DNA of 64,000 nt from JAQTRU01 sp041645555 (GCA_041645555.1 JBAZPX010000001.1:186001-250000); one strand, 5' to 3'; positions 23,511 through 33,418 are shown, counted from the first letter of the stretch. Program-made: numbers and translations. The notes: generated by a model not told the origin, from the sequence alone.

Positions 23511-24935
23511 ATGGATTTATCCAAGATAAAAAACATATACATGATCGGCATCAAAGGCGTGGGCATGACTATGCTCGCGCAGTTTTTGGCTGGCAAGGGT
23601 TTTTCCGTAAGCGGATCTGATATAAAGGAAAAATTTATGACGGATGAAGTTTTAAAGGATGCCGGCATAAAAGTGATAGAAGGGTTTTCTAAAGATAATC
23701 TTCCGAATGACGTTGATTTAATTATTTATTCCACGGCCTATAACGGAGAAAACAATGCGGAAGTGGCTAAGGCGCTAGCTGGTAAAACCAAAATCTTAAC
23801 TTATGCCGAGGCCTTAGCGGAATTTTTTAATTCCCATTTTGGCATAGCGGTAATCGGCTCGCACGGTAAAACTACGACCACGGCCTGGCTTGGATTCGTG
23901 CTCTCGCAAGCTGGCCTAGAGCCGAACGTTTTAGTCGGTTCCCGCGTTCCCCAATTTAACGGCTCCAGTCTGGTTGGTAAATCAGATTATTTGGTAGCGG
24001 AAATTGATGAATACCAGAATAAGTTTAAATATTTCCAGCCCCGGGCCACAATTCTTACCAATATTGATTATGACCATCCGGATTTTTTCCCGACCAAGCA
24101 GGATTATGAAGACGCTTTTATAAAATTTATTGAAAAGCTTCCGGCTCGCGGTTTCCTGGTCGCTAATTTTGACGACCCTGCCATACGCAAAACCGTTAAT
24201 GTCAATTGCCGGGCTAAAGTAATAAGTTATGCCTTAAACGAAGTGGCCGATTATGTCGCTTATGATATTAAACAGGGAGCGGGAAAGCAATTTTTTAAAG
24301 TTAAGTTCGGTCTGGATGAAGAGGAAGCGGAAGGAGAAAGAGACGACCTATTGGGAGATTTTTCTATTCAGCTTTCCGGAGCGCATAACGTTTCTAACGC
24401 TTTGGCCGTGATTGCGGCAGGGATTGAGCTGGACGTTCCTTTAAATCTTATCAGGACTTATCTTGAAGAGTTTTCCGGCACGGCCCGGCGCATGCAGGTT
24501 TTAGGAGAGTACCGGGGAGCGACGATTATTGACGATTACGCCCATCACCCCACGGAAATAAAAGCGACCTTGGCCGGCGCCAGGCAGATTTATCCGAATA
24601 AAAAAATAATTGTGGTTTTCCATCCTCACACTTTTACCCGCACCAAAGCTTTGCTTGATGATTTTTCCAAAAGTTTCGGACAGGCGGATGAAGTGATAGT
24701 TTTGGATATTTACGGGTCGGCGAGGGAGAAACAAGGCGGGGTTAGCAGTAAAGATGTAGTGGAGAAAATTGGAATCAGGAATCAGGAATCAGGAATTAAG
24801 CAAAAATTAAACTATATTTCAACTCTTAGCGAATGTGAGAAGTATTTGCGGGAGAAGGCGGAGAGGGGAGACGTTATAATTTTAATGGGAGCCGGAGACG
24901 TTTTCCGCATCGGGGAGAACTTGGTAAAGGGCTAA
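23511..24935 (+). CDS. murC: UDP-N-acetylmuramate--L-alanine ligase MurC
   Basis: MurC adds L-Ala to UDP-MurNAc with ATP in the cytoplasm. The 474-residue Mur ligase has the N-terminal IGIKGVGMTMLAQFL dinucleotide-like loop, the ATP loop GSHGKTTTTAWLG, NIDYDHPDFF, SGAHNVSNALAVIAAG, and DDYAHHPTEIKATL, all in family order. The ATG at 23511 is used because the GTG frame 30 bases upstream adds unconserved residues. An in-frame GGAATCA array near residue 425 encodes IRNQESGI in the C-terminal domain. Confidence 0.95.
   Translation: MDLSKIKNIYMIGIKGVGMTMLAQFLAGKGFSVSGSDIKEKFMTDEVLKDAGIKVIEGFSKDNLPNDVDLIIYSTAYNGENNAEVAKALAGKTKILTYAEALAEFFNSHFGIAVIGSHGKTTTTAWLGFVLSQAGLEPNVLVGSRVPQFNGSSLVGKSDYLVAEIDEYQNKFKYFQPRATILTNIDYDHPDFFPTKQDYEDAFIKFIEKLPARGFLVANFDDPAIRKTVNVNCRAKVISYALNEVADYVAYDIKQGAGKQFFKVKFGLDEEEAEGERDDLLGDFSIQLSGAHNVSNALAVIAAGIELDVPLNLIRTYLEEFSGTARRMQVLGEYRGATIIDDYAHHPTEIKATLAGARQIYPNKKIIVVFHPHTFTRTKALLDDFSKSFGQADEVIVLDIYGSAREKQGGVSSKDVVEKIGIRNQESGIKQKLNYISTLSECEKYLREKAERGDVIILMGAGDVFRIGENLVKG
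24771..24797. repeat. Heptanucleotide array in murC
   Basis: (GGAATCA) about 3.5 copies in frame, the same unit as in murG at 20555. Confidence 0.85.
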
Positions 24936-25016
24936 GATTGAAACCTTTTTACTGATTTTACGTATATTTATAGAGGGAAAGAGAAATTCCTCTTATTTTT
25001 ATTGGTTGTCATATTT

Positions 25017-26810
25017 ATGATTGAAAAAGAATTAAATCTAAAACTGGACAGAAGGCCGATTAATATGCGCCAGTTTTGGCTAAGACTGTGGCGGTTAATC
25101 GCGCCGGCGCATAAGCAAATTATTTATTTGCTTGTTTTAACAATGTTTTTAGAAGGATCTAAATTCATCGGCCCATATTTAGTTAAAAGAATTATTGACT
25201 TAATTACCGACTTTAAAGTTGAGTATATAGAAAATATAATAATTTTGATTATTTTGATATTAATTTCCGATTTGTTAGTCAACCTCATAGATTATTTCGG
25301 GGATAAAAAAATATTTAGAATTATTGTCGGCGTGGAAAGGTATTTATCAATTAACGCCCAGAAGAAAATGGTAGAGCTGGGGCTGGCTTACCATGAAAAA
25401 GAAAATACCGGCAATAAAATTTTTAAGATTCATAGGGGTATTGATAAGATAACCGACCTGATAGGCAATTTTTTCTGGGAAGTCGGGCCGACGATTATCC
25501 AGGTGGTTATGACCGGAGTTATTTTATTTTTGGTTGACTGGCGTTTTGGCTTAATTTTTTCCCTTTTTACCCCGGTTTTTATTTATCTGACCGCGAAGCT
25601 GAATAAAAAAATTTCTCCCTTGCGCCGATTGAGGCATGATTTGTACGAAGAAGCCGCCGGCAAAATGACCCAGACAATAATAAATATTAATACCGTGAAA
25701 TCATTCGTCCAGGAGGAGAGAGAGGTAAACGAGTTTAAAAAGATAAAAGATAAAAGCAAGAAAGTCGCGCTGTTCGAATTTTTTAAGATGCTTAGCTATA
25801 ATTATTCCCGCAGCGCGGTTATAACCGCCGGCCGGGTTTTAATAATACTTTTCGGCGTTTATTTGGTTTGGAACGGCGGCATTACTATCGGCAGTTTAGT
25901 CTTTATAATTACGATTTCGGAAAAGGCCCTTGTTTCCCTATTTAGAATTTCCCGGCTTTATGACCGGATTATGGATTCAAGCGAGGCGATTGACCGCCTT
26001 TATAAACTGGCTAATCAGGAACTTGATATTATTAACCCGGCTAATGGCCTTAAAGTGAAAGACCTGCGGGGCCAGGTTGAGTTTAAAGGCGTAACTTTCA
26101 TTTATAAAGACAGCCGAGTAAGGGCGCTTGATAAAGTAGATTTTAAAATAAATTCCGGCTGCACCACGGCTTTAATCGGCCCGTCCGGCGGCGGAAAAAC
26201 TACGGTCGCGCGCCTGATTTACCGGCATTATGATCCGCAAAGCGGGACGGTATTTTTGGACGATAAGAATTTAAAAGACTATGATTTATATGAGTTTAGA
26301 AAATTTATAGCGATTGTGCCGCAGGAAGTAGAAGTTTTTAATACGAGCGTAAAAGATAATATTTCTTACGCCAACCCGGGCGCTAGCTTGGCGGAGATCA
26401 AGGCCGCGGCCAAAATTGCCAATGCCGACGAGTTTATTGACCAGTTATCGGATAAATATGAAACTTTGGTCGGGGAACGGGGGATTAAACTCTCCGGCGG
26501 GCAGAAGCAAAGAATCGGCATTGCCCGGGCGGTTTTGGCTAATCCGCGGATTTTGATTTTTGACGAAGCGACTTCTAATTTAGACAGCAAAAGCGAAAAA
26601 TTAATTCAGGAAGCGATGGAAAAAATTAAACGGGGCAGAACCGTAATAGTTATTGCCCATCGCTTAAGCACGATAAAGAAAGCGGATAAAATTATTGTTT
26701 TAGAAGACGGGAAAGTGTCTGAAGAGGGCAGCCACTATGAGTTAGCCAGTAGAAATGGCGGCTTGTACGCCGAACTGTTAAAGTTGCAGAGGATGGGGGA
26801 CGTGGACTAG
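25017..26810 (+). CDS. ABC exporter with fused membrane and ATPase domains
   Basis: A 597-residue half-transporter, MsbA/MDR type. About six membrane segments in residues 25-310 are followed by an ATPase domain with Walker A GPSGGGKTTVARL, signature LSGGQKQRIGIARA, Walker B ILIFDEATSNLDS and the H-loop IAHRLST. The ATG at 25017 (MIEKELN) is preferred to a TTG 15 bases upstream. Export of a lipid or glycolipid would fit its place in the cell-wall cluster, but a drug or peptide is equally possible. A strong terminator follows. Confidence 0.92.
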   Translation: MIEKELNLKLDRRPINMRQFWLRLWRLIAPAHKQIIYLLVLTMFLEGSKFIGPYLVKRIIDLITDFKVEYIENIIILIILILISDLLVNLIDYFGDKKIFRIIVGVERYLSINAQKKMVELGLAYHEKENTGNKIFKIHRGIDKITDLIGNFFWEVGPTIIQVVMTGVILFLVDWRFGLIFSLFTPVFIYLTAKLNKKISPLRRLRHDLYEEAAGKMTQTIININTVKSFVQEEREVNEFKKIKDKSKKVALFEFFKMLSYNYSRSAVITAGRVLIILFGVYLVWNGGITIGSLVFIITISEKALVSLFRISRLYDRIMDSSEAIDRLYKLANQELDIINPANGLKVKDLRGQVEFKGVTFIYKDSRVRALDKVDFKINSGCTTALIGPSGGGKTTVARLIYRHYDPQSGTVFLDDKNLKDYDLYEFRKFIAIVPQEVEVFNTSVKDNISYANPGASLAEIKAAAKIANADEFIDQLSDKYETLVGERGIKLSGGQKQRIGIARAVLANPRILIFDEATSNLDSKSEKLIQEAMEKIKRGRTVIVIAHRLSTIKKADKIIVLEDGKVSEEGSHYELASRNGGLYAELLKLQRMGDVD

Positions 26811-26851
26811 CGATTTTAGAATTAAGATTTTAGAATTAAGATTTAAATAAA

Positions 26852-26882
26852 AAAACGCTCGGGTGCTGCCTGAGCGTTTTTG
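26852..26882 (+). terminator. Rho-independent terminator after the ABC exporter
   Basis: AACGCTCGGG-TGCTG-CCTGAGCGTT followed by TTTTT. Confidence 0.9.
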
Positions 26883-26967
26883 ATGGGTCAAGGGCTGGAT
26901 TTTTATCTGTTTTTTTGGTAAAATTTGTAGTAGGATTATTAAGATTTTTGGGATTCTTAGGATTTGT

Positions 26968-27906
26968 ATGGGAAATATTCAAAAAGACATACCTTTAGCC
27001 CAGTTTACCACTTTCCGGATTGGCGGGCCGGCTAAGTTTTTTATTGAAGTAAAAGAGAAAGATAATTTGCTGGAGGCGATAAAATGGGCTAAGGAGAGTA
27101 AAGAAAAATTTTATATTTTGGGCGGGGGCAGCAATATAATAATAAACGATAAGGGAGTTGACGGTTTAGTGATAAAAATGGCTAATGATAATATTACGGT
27201 TCATGGCGAAAGAATGGAGACCGGAGCCGGAGCGACTTTAGCCCGGGCTGTGCTCCTCGCCACTGGTGAAAATTTGTCCGGTTTGGAATGGGCGGCCGGC
27301 ATTCCCAGAGCGACAATCGGCGGAGCGATTCGGGGAAATGCCGGCGCTTTTAGCTTGTCTATGGCTGAAGTAGCGGAGACGGTTGAAGTCTTTAATGTTA
27401 AAAAGGAAAAATTTGAATTATTCAGCCATAAAGACTGCCGGTTTGATTATCGCGAAAGTATTTTTAAGAAAGATAATAGTTATTTAATTTGGAACGTTGT
27501 TCTCAAACTGGAAAAGGGAAATAAAATCCAGATTCAATCCGCGGTAAATAAATTTTTAGAATCAAGGCAGAGCCGGCAGCCAAAACTTCCCAGCGCCGGT
27601 TCGGTTTTTAAAAATTTGCCGCTTGATTATTTAAAAGAGAACAATGCGAACATAGCGGACTTAGCCAACAAGGCCGGCGTTGTTAAAGAAGGCAAAGTCG
27701 GAGCCGGCTGGCTGATAGAGCTGGCTGGGCTTAAGGGCAAAAAAATCGGGGGAGCAAAAGTGAGCTTAGAGCACGCTAATTTTATTGTTAACACCAGCCA
27801 AGCCACGGCCGAAGATATTGTGATGCTAATTAGTTATATTAAGCAGCAAGTCAGGAACAGGTTTAATATCCAGTTGCAGGAAGAAGTACAGTATTTAGGG
27901 TTTTGA
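26968..27906 (+). CDS. murB: UDP-N-acetylenolpyruvoylglucosamine reductase MurB
   Basis: MurB is the FAD enzyme that makes UDP-MurNAc. The 312-residue protein has TTFRIGGPAKFF, the FAD-binding LGGGSNIIINDKG, GLEWAAGIPRATIGGAIRGNAGAF, DCRFDYRESIFK, and PSAGSVFKN carrying the catalytic Ser. It lacks the extra loop of type I enzymes and looks like type II. It is the last gene of the cell-wall cluster. Confidence 0.95.
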   Translation: MGNIQKDIPLAQFTTFRIGGPAKFFIEVKEKDNLLEAIKWAKESKEKFYILGGGSNIIINDKGVDGLVIKMANDNITVHGERMETGAGATLARAVLLATGENLSGLEWAAGIPRATIGGAIRGNAGAFSLSMAEVAETVEVFNVKKEKFELFSHKDCRFDYRESIFKKDNSYLIWNVVLKLEKGNKIQIQSAVNKFLESRQSRQPKLPSAGSVFKNLPLDYLKENNANIADLANKAGVVKEGKVGAGWLIELAGLKGKKIGGAKVSLEHANFIVNTSQATAEDIVMLISYIKQQVRNRFNIQLQEEVQYLGF

Positions 27907-27910
27907 GGCG

Positions 27911-27950
27911 GGATTCTTGAGATTATTAAGATCTTTAGGATCCTTAGGAT
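27911..27950. repeat. GGATTCTTGAGATT-type nonamer repeat
   Basis: Loose tandem copies of a GATTCTTAG-like unit. Related intergenic stretches lie at 11168-11218, 26936-26966, 33326-33356, 54990-55075 and 56062-56155. Confidence 0.5.
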
Positions 27951-27969
27951 TTAATTTTCTAAATTTTTG

Positions 27970-27993
27970 CAGGGCAGGATAGCCCTGTTTTTT
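27970..27993 (+). terminator. Rho-independent terminator after murB
   Basis: CAGGGC (27970-27975) pairs with GCCCTG (27982-27987), followed by six T. The rest of this 309-base gap holds a nonamer repeat and the promoter at 28080. Confidence 0.85.
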
Positions 27994-28079
27994 ATTATTT
28001 GCGGCGGAGAGTTATTTTATAGGAGATTTTGCCGAAGTATAAGTTTTGTTTTCTTGCTTTTTTGTTTTTTTGATACGCC

Positions 28080-28108
28080 TTGACACATATAAAAATTTAT
28101 GCTATATT
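28080..28108 (+). promoter_or_regulatory. Consensus sigma-70 promoter
   Basis: TTGACA (28080-28085), 17-base spacer, TATATT (28103-28108), 107 bases before the sigma4/HARE gene. One of the best promoter matches on the plus strand. Confidence 0.8.
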
Positions 28109-28215
28109 ACCAACATAGTAGACAAGATACTTAAGTTTATTAGGATATTTTTACTAATATTAGCTAAAATTATAAATCACTTTTTTATTTTAAAACCCCT
28201 TGCTTTTATAAATTT

Positions 28216-29451
28216 ATGGATAATATCTCAATCTTGGACAAAATAATCAATAATCAGAAAGCCGAAGAAATAGCGAAATTAAATGCGGTGGAAATCGTAA
28301 ATAATTTGCTGGGCGAACTGGCGGACAGGGAAAAAGACGTCCTTACCCGTCGTTTTGGTTTGCATGGCCAGGGCAAAGAAACCTTAGAAAAGGTGGGCCA
28401 GGCCCATAAGCTTACCAGGGAAAGAATAAGGCAGATTGAAGTTTCCGGCATAAAGAAACTGCGCCAGCTGGAAAAGCTCGGGAGTTATGTTGATATTTTA
28501 AAGAAAGTAACTTCGCAGCTTCTGGAAGAGCACGGCGGGCTTATGGAAAGGCAGTATCTGCTTAATGCTTTAGCTAAATTTTCCTTAAACGGCGACGGCC
28601 GGGAAAAAGACGAGGAGCTGATCCATAAAAGCCACCTTGATTTTCTTATTTCTAAATTATTGCCGGAAGAATTTGAAGAGGTAAGCGACTCCGAGTTATT
28701 TTTGGATTTTTATAAATTAAGATATCAAACTCTTGATCATTTAGAAGAGTTATCCCTTGAATTGATTGAGAAGATAGAAAGCCTTAAAAAAATATTTAAT
28801 ACGGAAGAGATGATAGATATTTTCACTAAACTGGAAGGCTATAATAAAAATCGTGAGAAATTTAATATTCCTTACAGCCTTGATATCTCAAGAATTTTAG
28901 GCAACAATTCTTTTGCGGAAAAATTTGAGGTCATAAACAGCCATAAAGTTTTATATTCCCTCCTGCGGGCTTTAAGGAAGGTTGAGCAGAATAAATTCGG
29001 CGATTGGGGAATTTATGACTGGCGGGAAATAAAACCGAAGACCATAAACGATAAGATATACCTCGTCTTAAAAAACCATGGCAAGCCGATGCATTTTGCC
29101 GAGATTGCCGACCATATTAATCAGACCGGTTTTGACAGCAAAAAGGCCAATGCCGCCACGGTCCATAATGAGCTTATTCTCGACGAGAAATATGTTTTAG
29201 TCGGACGCGGCCTTTATGGCTTAAAAGAATGGGGGTATAAAGAGGGTACGGTCGCTGACGTTATAAAGGATATTTTAACCCAAGCCGGCAAGCCCCTGAC
29301 TCGCGACGAGATTATTGATAAGGTTTTAGAAAAACGTTTGGTAAAAAAGACGACTATAGTTTTAGCCCTAATGAACAGGGAAATGTTTGAGAAGGCCGGG
29401 AATAAATACCAGTTAATAGAAAGCTTAAAGACGGCTGACGTAAACAAATAA
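28216..29451 (+). CDS. Sigma-70 region 4 / HARE-HTH domain regulator
   Basis: A 411-residue DNA-binding protein. The N-terminal 90 residues match sigma-70 region 4 (LADREKDVLTRRFGLHGQGKETLEKVGQAHKLTRERIRQIEVSGIKKLR in part), the -35-binding helix-turn-helix, without regions 1-3. The centre is helical. The C-terminus has a HARE-HTH winged helix as in RNA polymerase delta subunit (GKPMHFAEIADHINQ), and a second HTH-like unit (GKPLTRDEIIDKVLEK). It probably modulates RNA polymerase rather than acting as a full sigma factor. It is monocistronic with its own promoter and terminator. Confidence 0.8.
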   Translation: MDNISILDKIINNQKAEEIAKLNAVEIVNNLLGELADREKDVLTRRFGLHGQGKETLEKVGQAHKLTRERIRQIEVSGIKKLRQLEKLGSYVDILKKVTSQLLEEHGGLMERQYLLNALAKFSLNGDGREKDEELIHKSHLDFLISKLLPEEFEEVSDSELFLDFYKLRYQTLDHLEELSLELIEKIESLKKIFNTEEMIDIFTKLEGYNKNREKFNIPYSLDISRILGNNSFAEKFEVINSHKVLYSLLRALRKVEQNKFGDWGIYDWREIKPKTINDKIYLVLKNHGKPMHFAEIADHINQTGFDSKKANAATVHNELILDEKYVLVGRGLYGLKEWGYKEGTVADVIKDILTQAGKPLTRDEIIDKVLEKRLVKKTTIVLALMNREMFEKAGNKYQLIESLKTADVNK

Positions 29452-29474
29452 AAGTTAAAATATATATAAAAAAA

Positions 29475-29504
29475 TCGTTCCCTCATCAGGGGAGCGGTTT
29501 TTTT
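29475..29504 (+). terminator. Rho-independent terminator
   Basis: CGTTCCC-TCATCA-GGGGAGCG followed by seven T, after the sigma4/HARE gene. Confidence 0.85.
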
Positions 29505-29586
29505 GTTGGAAAGCGGCAATTATGGTAGAATGATAAAAGAGGCGATTTTATTAATATTTTATATATTATTCAAATTTAAAAAAATT

Positions 29587-31587
29587 ATGCAAAAGCTAAA
29601 ATTTAGAAAAATGTTTGCGGTTATGACATTTTTTATTGCAGTAGCCGTCGTTAGTATTTTAGCCATTCCACAAGCTAAGGCTGCCAGTTCTACCTCACCC
29701 TCCATCACCGTTTTGAGCCCGAATGGGGGAGAGCAGTGGGAAGCAGGAAAAAACTACACCGTTCGATGGAATTCAACCGGAATTTCTCAAGATGCAAGTA
29801 TTAGTTTGAATCTTTTAAATAGAACGGCTAAAACTAATGTCGGGTCATGGATTACTATGGTTCCCCAGAATACTGGTTCGAGTGATTTCGTTGTTCCATC
29901 AAATGCGGAGCCAGGATCAAGCTATGAAATGCTCATCTCTGTTTGTAGCTCCATTAATGGGCAAGATGTCTGCGCAGATGAACGGAACCAATATTCGGGC
30001 GTTGAAGATAGAAGCGACAACTATTTCAGTATTATTGCGGCATCTACTGCCTGTACCGATTCCGGCAAAGAGTGCAGTTATCCGGAAACCTGCGGCGGAG
30101 GCGGAACTCCTAATGTTTGCGGTCAGGGTGATTATAACTGGTATACGGGCAACTCAGGAGAGACATGCGACACAGTATGCAAAAACAAGGGATTAACCTG
30201 CCAGGCAGTTGACGATGACAAGAATTGTACAATCGGTAAATATTTTGATCCCGGCAACAACTGCGTTTGCTCAAAAGATAACGCCGGTGGAGTTTATGGC
30301 TCTCCCTATTATGCCACTGGTTATAACAATTGCCACTATTTAGATATTACTCCGTCATGCACTAAAGTTAATAATGTCTGCGCCACTTGCCATCCTATAT
30401 GCGCTTGTGCGGGATCCAGCAACCAGACGAAGCCGGATTTAACCGTAACTAGCATTAAGTTTGAGTCGCCAAATAATCTAAAAGGCGAAGATGGTACACT
30501 CTCTGTTGTGGTTAAAAATTTGGGCAGTGATTTGTCTGGAACAGCAGGATTATTGAGTTGGTACAATAATTTTTCAGCCCAAAATTTTGTATTTAATAGT
30601 GCTACGCCGTCTATCTTATCATTTAAAAACGACAGGGATGTTTTAACCGCTTCAAAACCGTTAAATACAAATGAGTCAGTTACATTTTCCTGGCTGGGAA
30701 ATTTCAATACGTCCGGAAATATTTATCTCCATTTTACCGTGGATAATAGCAATGAATTGGATGAGTCGAATGAAAAAAACAATACCTTATCGACAGTGAT
30801 TCAAATAAAAGAAAATTCGCAAGACACAACGGAAGTTGTTAAGGATGAGCAGGTTGTAGAAATTGACTACAAGGCTAAGCTTTTGAATAAGGACGAATTC
30901 AGCACAATCCTCTCTGAACTTAGAGAGCTTCGTAATATAATTAAAGAACAGAATGCCAAAATTAAATATCTGGAAAAATTAACCAAGAATGTAGAAAAAT
31001 TATCCACAAGAATGGAAAGCGCCATTAATAATTTTATAACCTATGGCGTAGACGCTAACACTCAAAAACTCGGAGAAGGCGAGAGAGCGGCGGTTATATA
31101 CTCATATAAAAGCGCTTTTAGTAAGCTTCCGGAAACCGAAGTCGAGCTAGCAGACGCGATTAAAATAGCCAATGGCCGGTGGCCGAGCATTACTAATGAC
31201 GAGGCCGAGAAAAAAGCCAAAGAGCAGTTTCAAAAGATCTACCAAAGAATAGCCGACATGAACAACGCTAATGATAACGCCGCCGTAACCGTCATGGCCT
31301 ACGGTCTTCGCCAAAAAGCGGAAAATAGGAATTTAAATTCAGAAAAACAAGGGATAAAAATTTTTAAGAATATTTACGGCCGCGCTCCAAGCTCAACAGA
31401 AGATTGGAATATAATGCAGGCAATTACTTATTCCGGTTCGGCCAGGGGAATTGATTCTGACGGAGATTTATTGACTGACGAGAGAGAGGCCGAGCTGGGG
31501 ACTGATCCGAAAAAGAAAGATACGGACGGCGATGGGTTTATTGACGGGATTGAAGTAGCTAACGGGCACGATCCATTGAATAAGTAA
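29587..31587 (+). CDS. Large secreted multidomain surface protein (Kre9/KNH-like, CARDB-like, calcium-binding repeats)
   Basis: A 666-residue exported protein. The ATG at 29587 starts a signal peptide (FAVMTFFIAVAVVSILAIPQAKA). Then come a Ser-Thr-rich Kre9/KNH-like Ig domain (SPNGGEQWEAGKNYTVRWNS), a Cys-rich region with about 16 cysteines (residues 150-270), a CARDB-like domain (PDLTVTSIKF...VDNSNELDESNEKNN), a coiled coil (LRELRNIIKEQNAKIKYLEKL), and C-terminal thrombospondin-type-3 calcium loops (DSDGDLLTDEREAELGTDP, DTDGDGFIDG). It is probably an adhesive cell-surface protein. The many cysteines imply an oxidising envelope. Confidence 0.8.
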   Translation: MQKLKFRKMFAVMTFFIAVAVVSILAIPQAKAASSTSPSITVLSPNGGEQWEAGKNYTVRWNSTGISQDASISLNLLNRTAKTNVGSWITMVPQNTGSSDFVVPSNAEPGSSYEMLISVCSSINGQDVCADERNQYSGVEDRSDNYFSIIAASTACTDSGKECSYPETCGGGGTPNVCGQGDYNWYTGNSGETCDTVCKNKGLTCQAVDDDKNCTIGKYFDPGNNCVCSKDNAGGVYGSPYYATGYNNCHYLDITPSCTKVNNVCATCHPICACAGSSNQTKPDLTVTSIKFESPNNLKGEDGTLSVVVKNLGSDLSGTAGLLSWYNNFSAQNFVFNSATPSILSFKNDRDVLTASKPLNTNESVTFSWLGNFNTSGNIYLHFTVDNSNELDESNEKNNTLSTVIQIKENSQDTTEVVKDEQVVEIDYKAKLLNKDEFSTILSELRELRNIIKEQNAKIKYLEKLTKNVEKLSTRMESAINNFITYGVDANTQKLGEGERAAVIYSYKSAFSKLPETEVELADAIKIANGRWPSITNDEAEKKAKEQFQKIYQRIADMNNANDNAAVTVMAYGLRQKAENRNLNSEKQGIKIFKNIYGRAPSSTEDWNIMQAITYSGSARGIDSDGDLLTDEREAELGTDPKKKDTDGDGFIDGIEVANGHDPLNK

Positions 31588-31615
31588 TTTTAAAATTCAG
31601 GAAAATATAAGAAAA

Positions 31616-31645
31616 ACCGCCTCCTTATCAAAGGGGCGGTTTTCG
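31616..31645 (+). terminator. Rho-independent terminator
   Basis: ACCGCCTCC-TTATCAAA-GGGGCGGT followed by TTTTCGTTT. Confidence 0.85.
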
Positions 31646-31850
31646 TTTGTCTAAAAATGGCAAAATATGGTAGAATATAGTTAGCTATAAATTTACGAAT
31701 TTGCTAATTTTAGGGTTGGTATTTAGTGATTAGCCGTGGGTTTATTATATAGATAACCTTTATTTTTGATATAATAATTTTTAATTTCCGAATTTTTAAT
31801 TCCGGATTTTCGGAATTGAAAATTGTGAATTGAAAATTGAAAATTGGTTG

Positions 31851-33314
31851 ATGGATATTGTCATAGATTTTTCATCTGTCTACAATTTTTTTAATACCAG
31901 CCCGGATTTACTGATGTGGCGGACTTTTTTATTGTTCGGCTGGCTGCCGATTTCTTTGGCTTTCCTTTGGGGCGCTAAAGAAAGTTGGATTTTTTACATA
32001 AAGACTCAATGGGATAAGACAAATAAATATGTTCTTTTAGCCGTTGATATCCCGCGCAATAACGAGCAGACGATTAAGGCGGTGGAAAATTTATTCACTT
32101 ATATCGGCGGCGCCCACAAAACCCATACTTTAATTGAAAAATATTGGGAGGGACAATTTCAAATACCTTTCAGTTTTGAGATTATTAGCATAGAGGGTTA
32201 CACCCAGTTTTTAATCCGCCCCCACGTGAAATTCCGGGATATGGTGGAAGCCGCGGTTTATTCCCAATATCCGGATGCGGAAATTACCGAAGTTGATGAT
32301 TACACCGAGGGCATGCCCGATAAATTTCCGGACGAAGTTTATGATATCTGGGGGTGCGAATTTATCCAGGCTAAAAATCCTATCTATCCGATTAAGACTT
32401 ATGAAGAATTTGAGCAACAAATGGGGCCGCCCGAGGCCCAATATAAAGACACCATGGCAACTTTAATGGATTTATGCAGCAGTTTAAAAAAGGGCGAACA
32501 GTTTTGGTTCCAGATATTAATTAAGCCTATGGGTTTTGACTGGCCGGAGGAAGGGGAAAAAGAAGTAAAGAGAATTTTGAAGGAAAAGCTGCCGGCTACT
32601 TTCGCCAATAATGTAATAGATGGAATTATTGGTTGGATGGGAAATATTAGCGAATCTATTTATAGTATTTGGGGGGATATTGAGGAAAAAGACGAAAAAG
32701 ACGACGCTTTAAAAATGATGAATTTGAAGCCGAAAGAAAAAAAACAGGTAGAAGCTATTCAAAACAAGACCAGTAAATTAGGTTTTCAATTTAAATCAAG
32801 GTTTATTTATGTCGCCAAAAAAGAAATAATGAACAAACCTAAGGTCAGGGAAGGATTTATCGGCTATATGAAGCAATTTATGGATTTAGACCTGAATAAT
32901 TTAAAACCAGACATGGATTTAACGGCGACCTCTGCAGATTATTTTTTTACGGAGTACCGCGCCAATGTAAGAAAGAATAAAATTATGCGGGCTTATAAAG
33001 GCAGGAGCACTACCCGCGGAAGAAATATGGGCATAATGAATATAGAGGAGCTGGCCACTCTTTGGCATTTCCCAATAGAGTTCGTGGTTAAAGCGCCGAT
33101 GATCCAAAAAGCGCCGGGAAGAAAATCCGGTCCGCCCATGCAACTGCCGATTGGCGAAGAAATAGTAAGCGAAGCTACGCTTGAACCGGAGTTTATGGAA
33201 GAGGGAAACAAAAATAAGAATGGAAAAAAAGAATTACGGGACGAAGTTATGACTAAAGAGGAGAATAATCCGAAAAAAAATGCTTCCCCGCCGGCTAACT
33301 TGCCGTTTGCCTAA
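31851..33314 (+). CDS. Large N-terminally membrane-anchored protein, CPR-type unknown
   Basis: A 487-residue protein with one membrane helix (TFLLFGWLPISLAFLWGA, residues 20-40) and a long cytoplasmic part with VAVDIPRNNEQTIKAVENLF and ETSYFFTEYRANVRKNKIMR-like stretches. Such proteins occur in CPR genomes next to VirB4/TraG- or HerA-like ATPases, so a link to DNA or protein translocation is possible; no ATPase is adjacent here. The ATG at 31851 is preferred because the upstream codons come from an A/T-rich GAATTGAAAATTG repeat. The C-terminal 50 residues are low complexity. Function unknown. Confidence 0.65.
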   Translation: MDIVIDFSSVYNFFNTSPDLLMWRTFLLFGWLPISLAFLWGAKESWIFYIKTQWDKTNKYVLLAVDIPRNNEQTIKAVENLFTYIGGAHKTHTLIEKYWEGQFQIPFSFEIISIEGYTQFLIRPHVKFRDMVEAAVYSQYPDAEITEVDDYTEGMPDKFPDEVYDIWGCEFIQAKNPIYPIKTYEEFEQQMGPPEAQYKDTMATLMDLCSSLKKGEQFWFQILIKPMGFDWPEEGEKEVKRILKEKLPATFANNVIDGIIGWMGNISESIYSIWGDIEEKDEKDDALKMMNLKPKEKKQVEAIQNKTSKLGFQFKSRFIYVAKKEIMNKPKVREGFIGYMKQFMDLDLNNLKPDMDLTATSADYFFTEYRANVRKNKIMRAYKGRSTTRGRNMGIMNIEELATLWHFPIEFVVKAPMIQKAPGRKSGPPMQLPIGEEIVSEATLEPEFMEEGNKNKNGKKELRDEVMTKEENNPKKNASPPANLPFA

Positions 33315-33325
33315 AAAATTAACTG

Positions 33326-33394
33326 GGATTCTTGAGACTCTTAGGATTATTAGGATAGTGTTATTTTCAAAATCCTAATCCCGAGTACTCGGGA
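33326..33394. repeat. Nonamer repeat followed by TCCCGAGTACTCGGGA palindrome
   Basis: GGATTCTTGAGACTCTTAGG-type units, then the perfect 16-base palindrome at 33379-33394 followed by CTA. The same palindrome plus CTA lies inside the T-box leader at 41862-41880. Confidence 0.75.
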
Positions 33395-33418
33395 CTAAAG
33401 ATCCCATAGTTTAACCTT

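Noticed and set aside
28046..28246. 66-codon plus-strand frame before the sigma4/HARE gene
   Set aside because: It spans the promoter and overlaps the start of the regulator; composition is A/T-rich intergenic.
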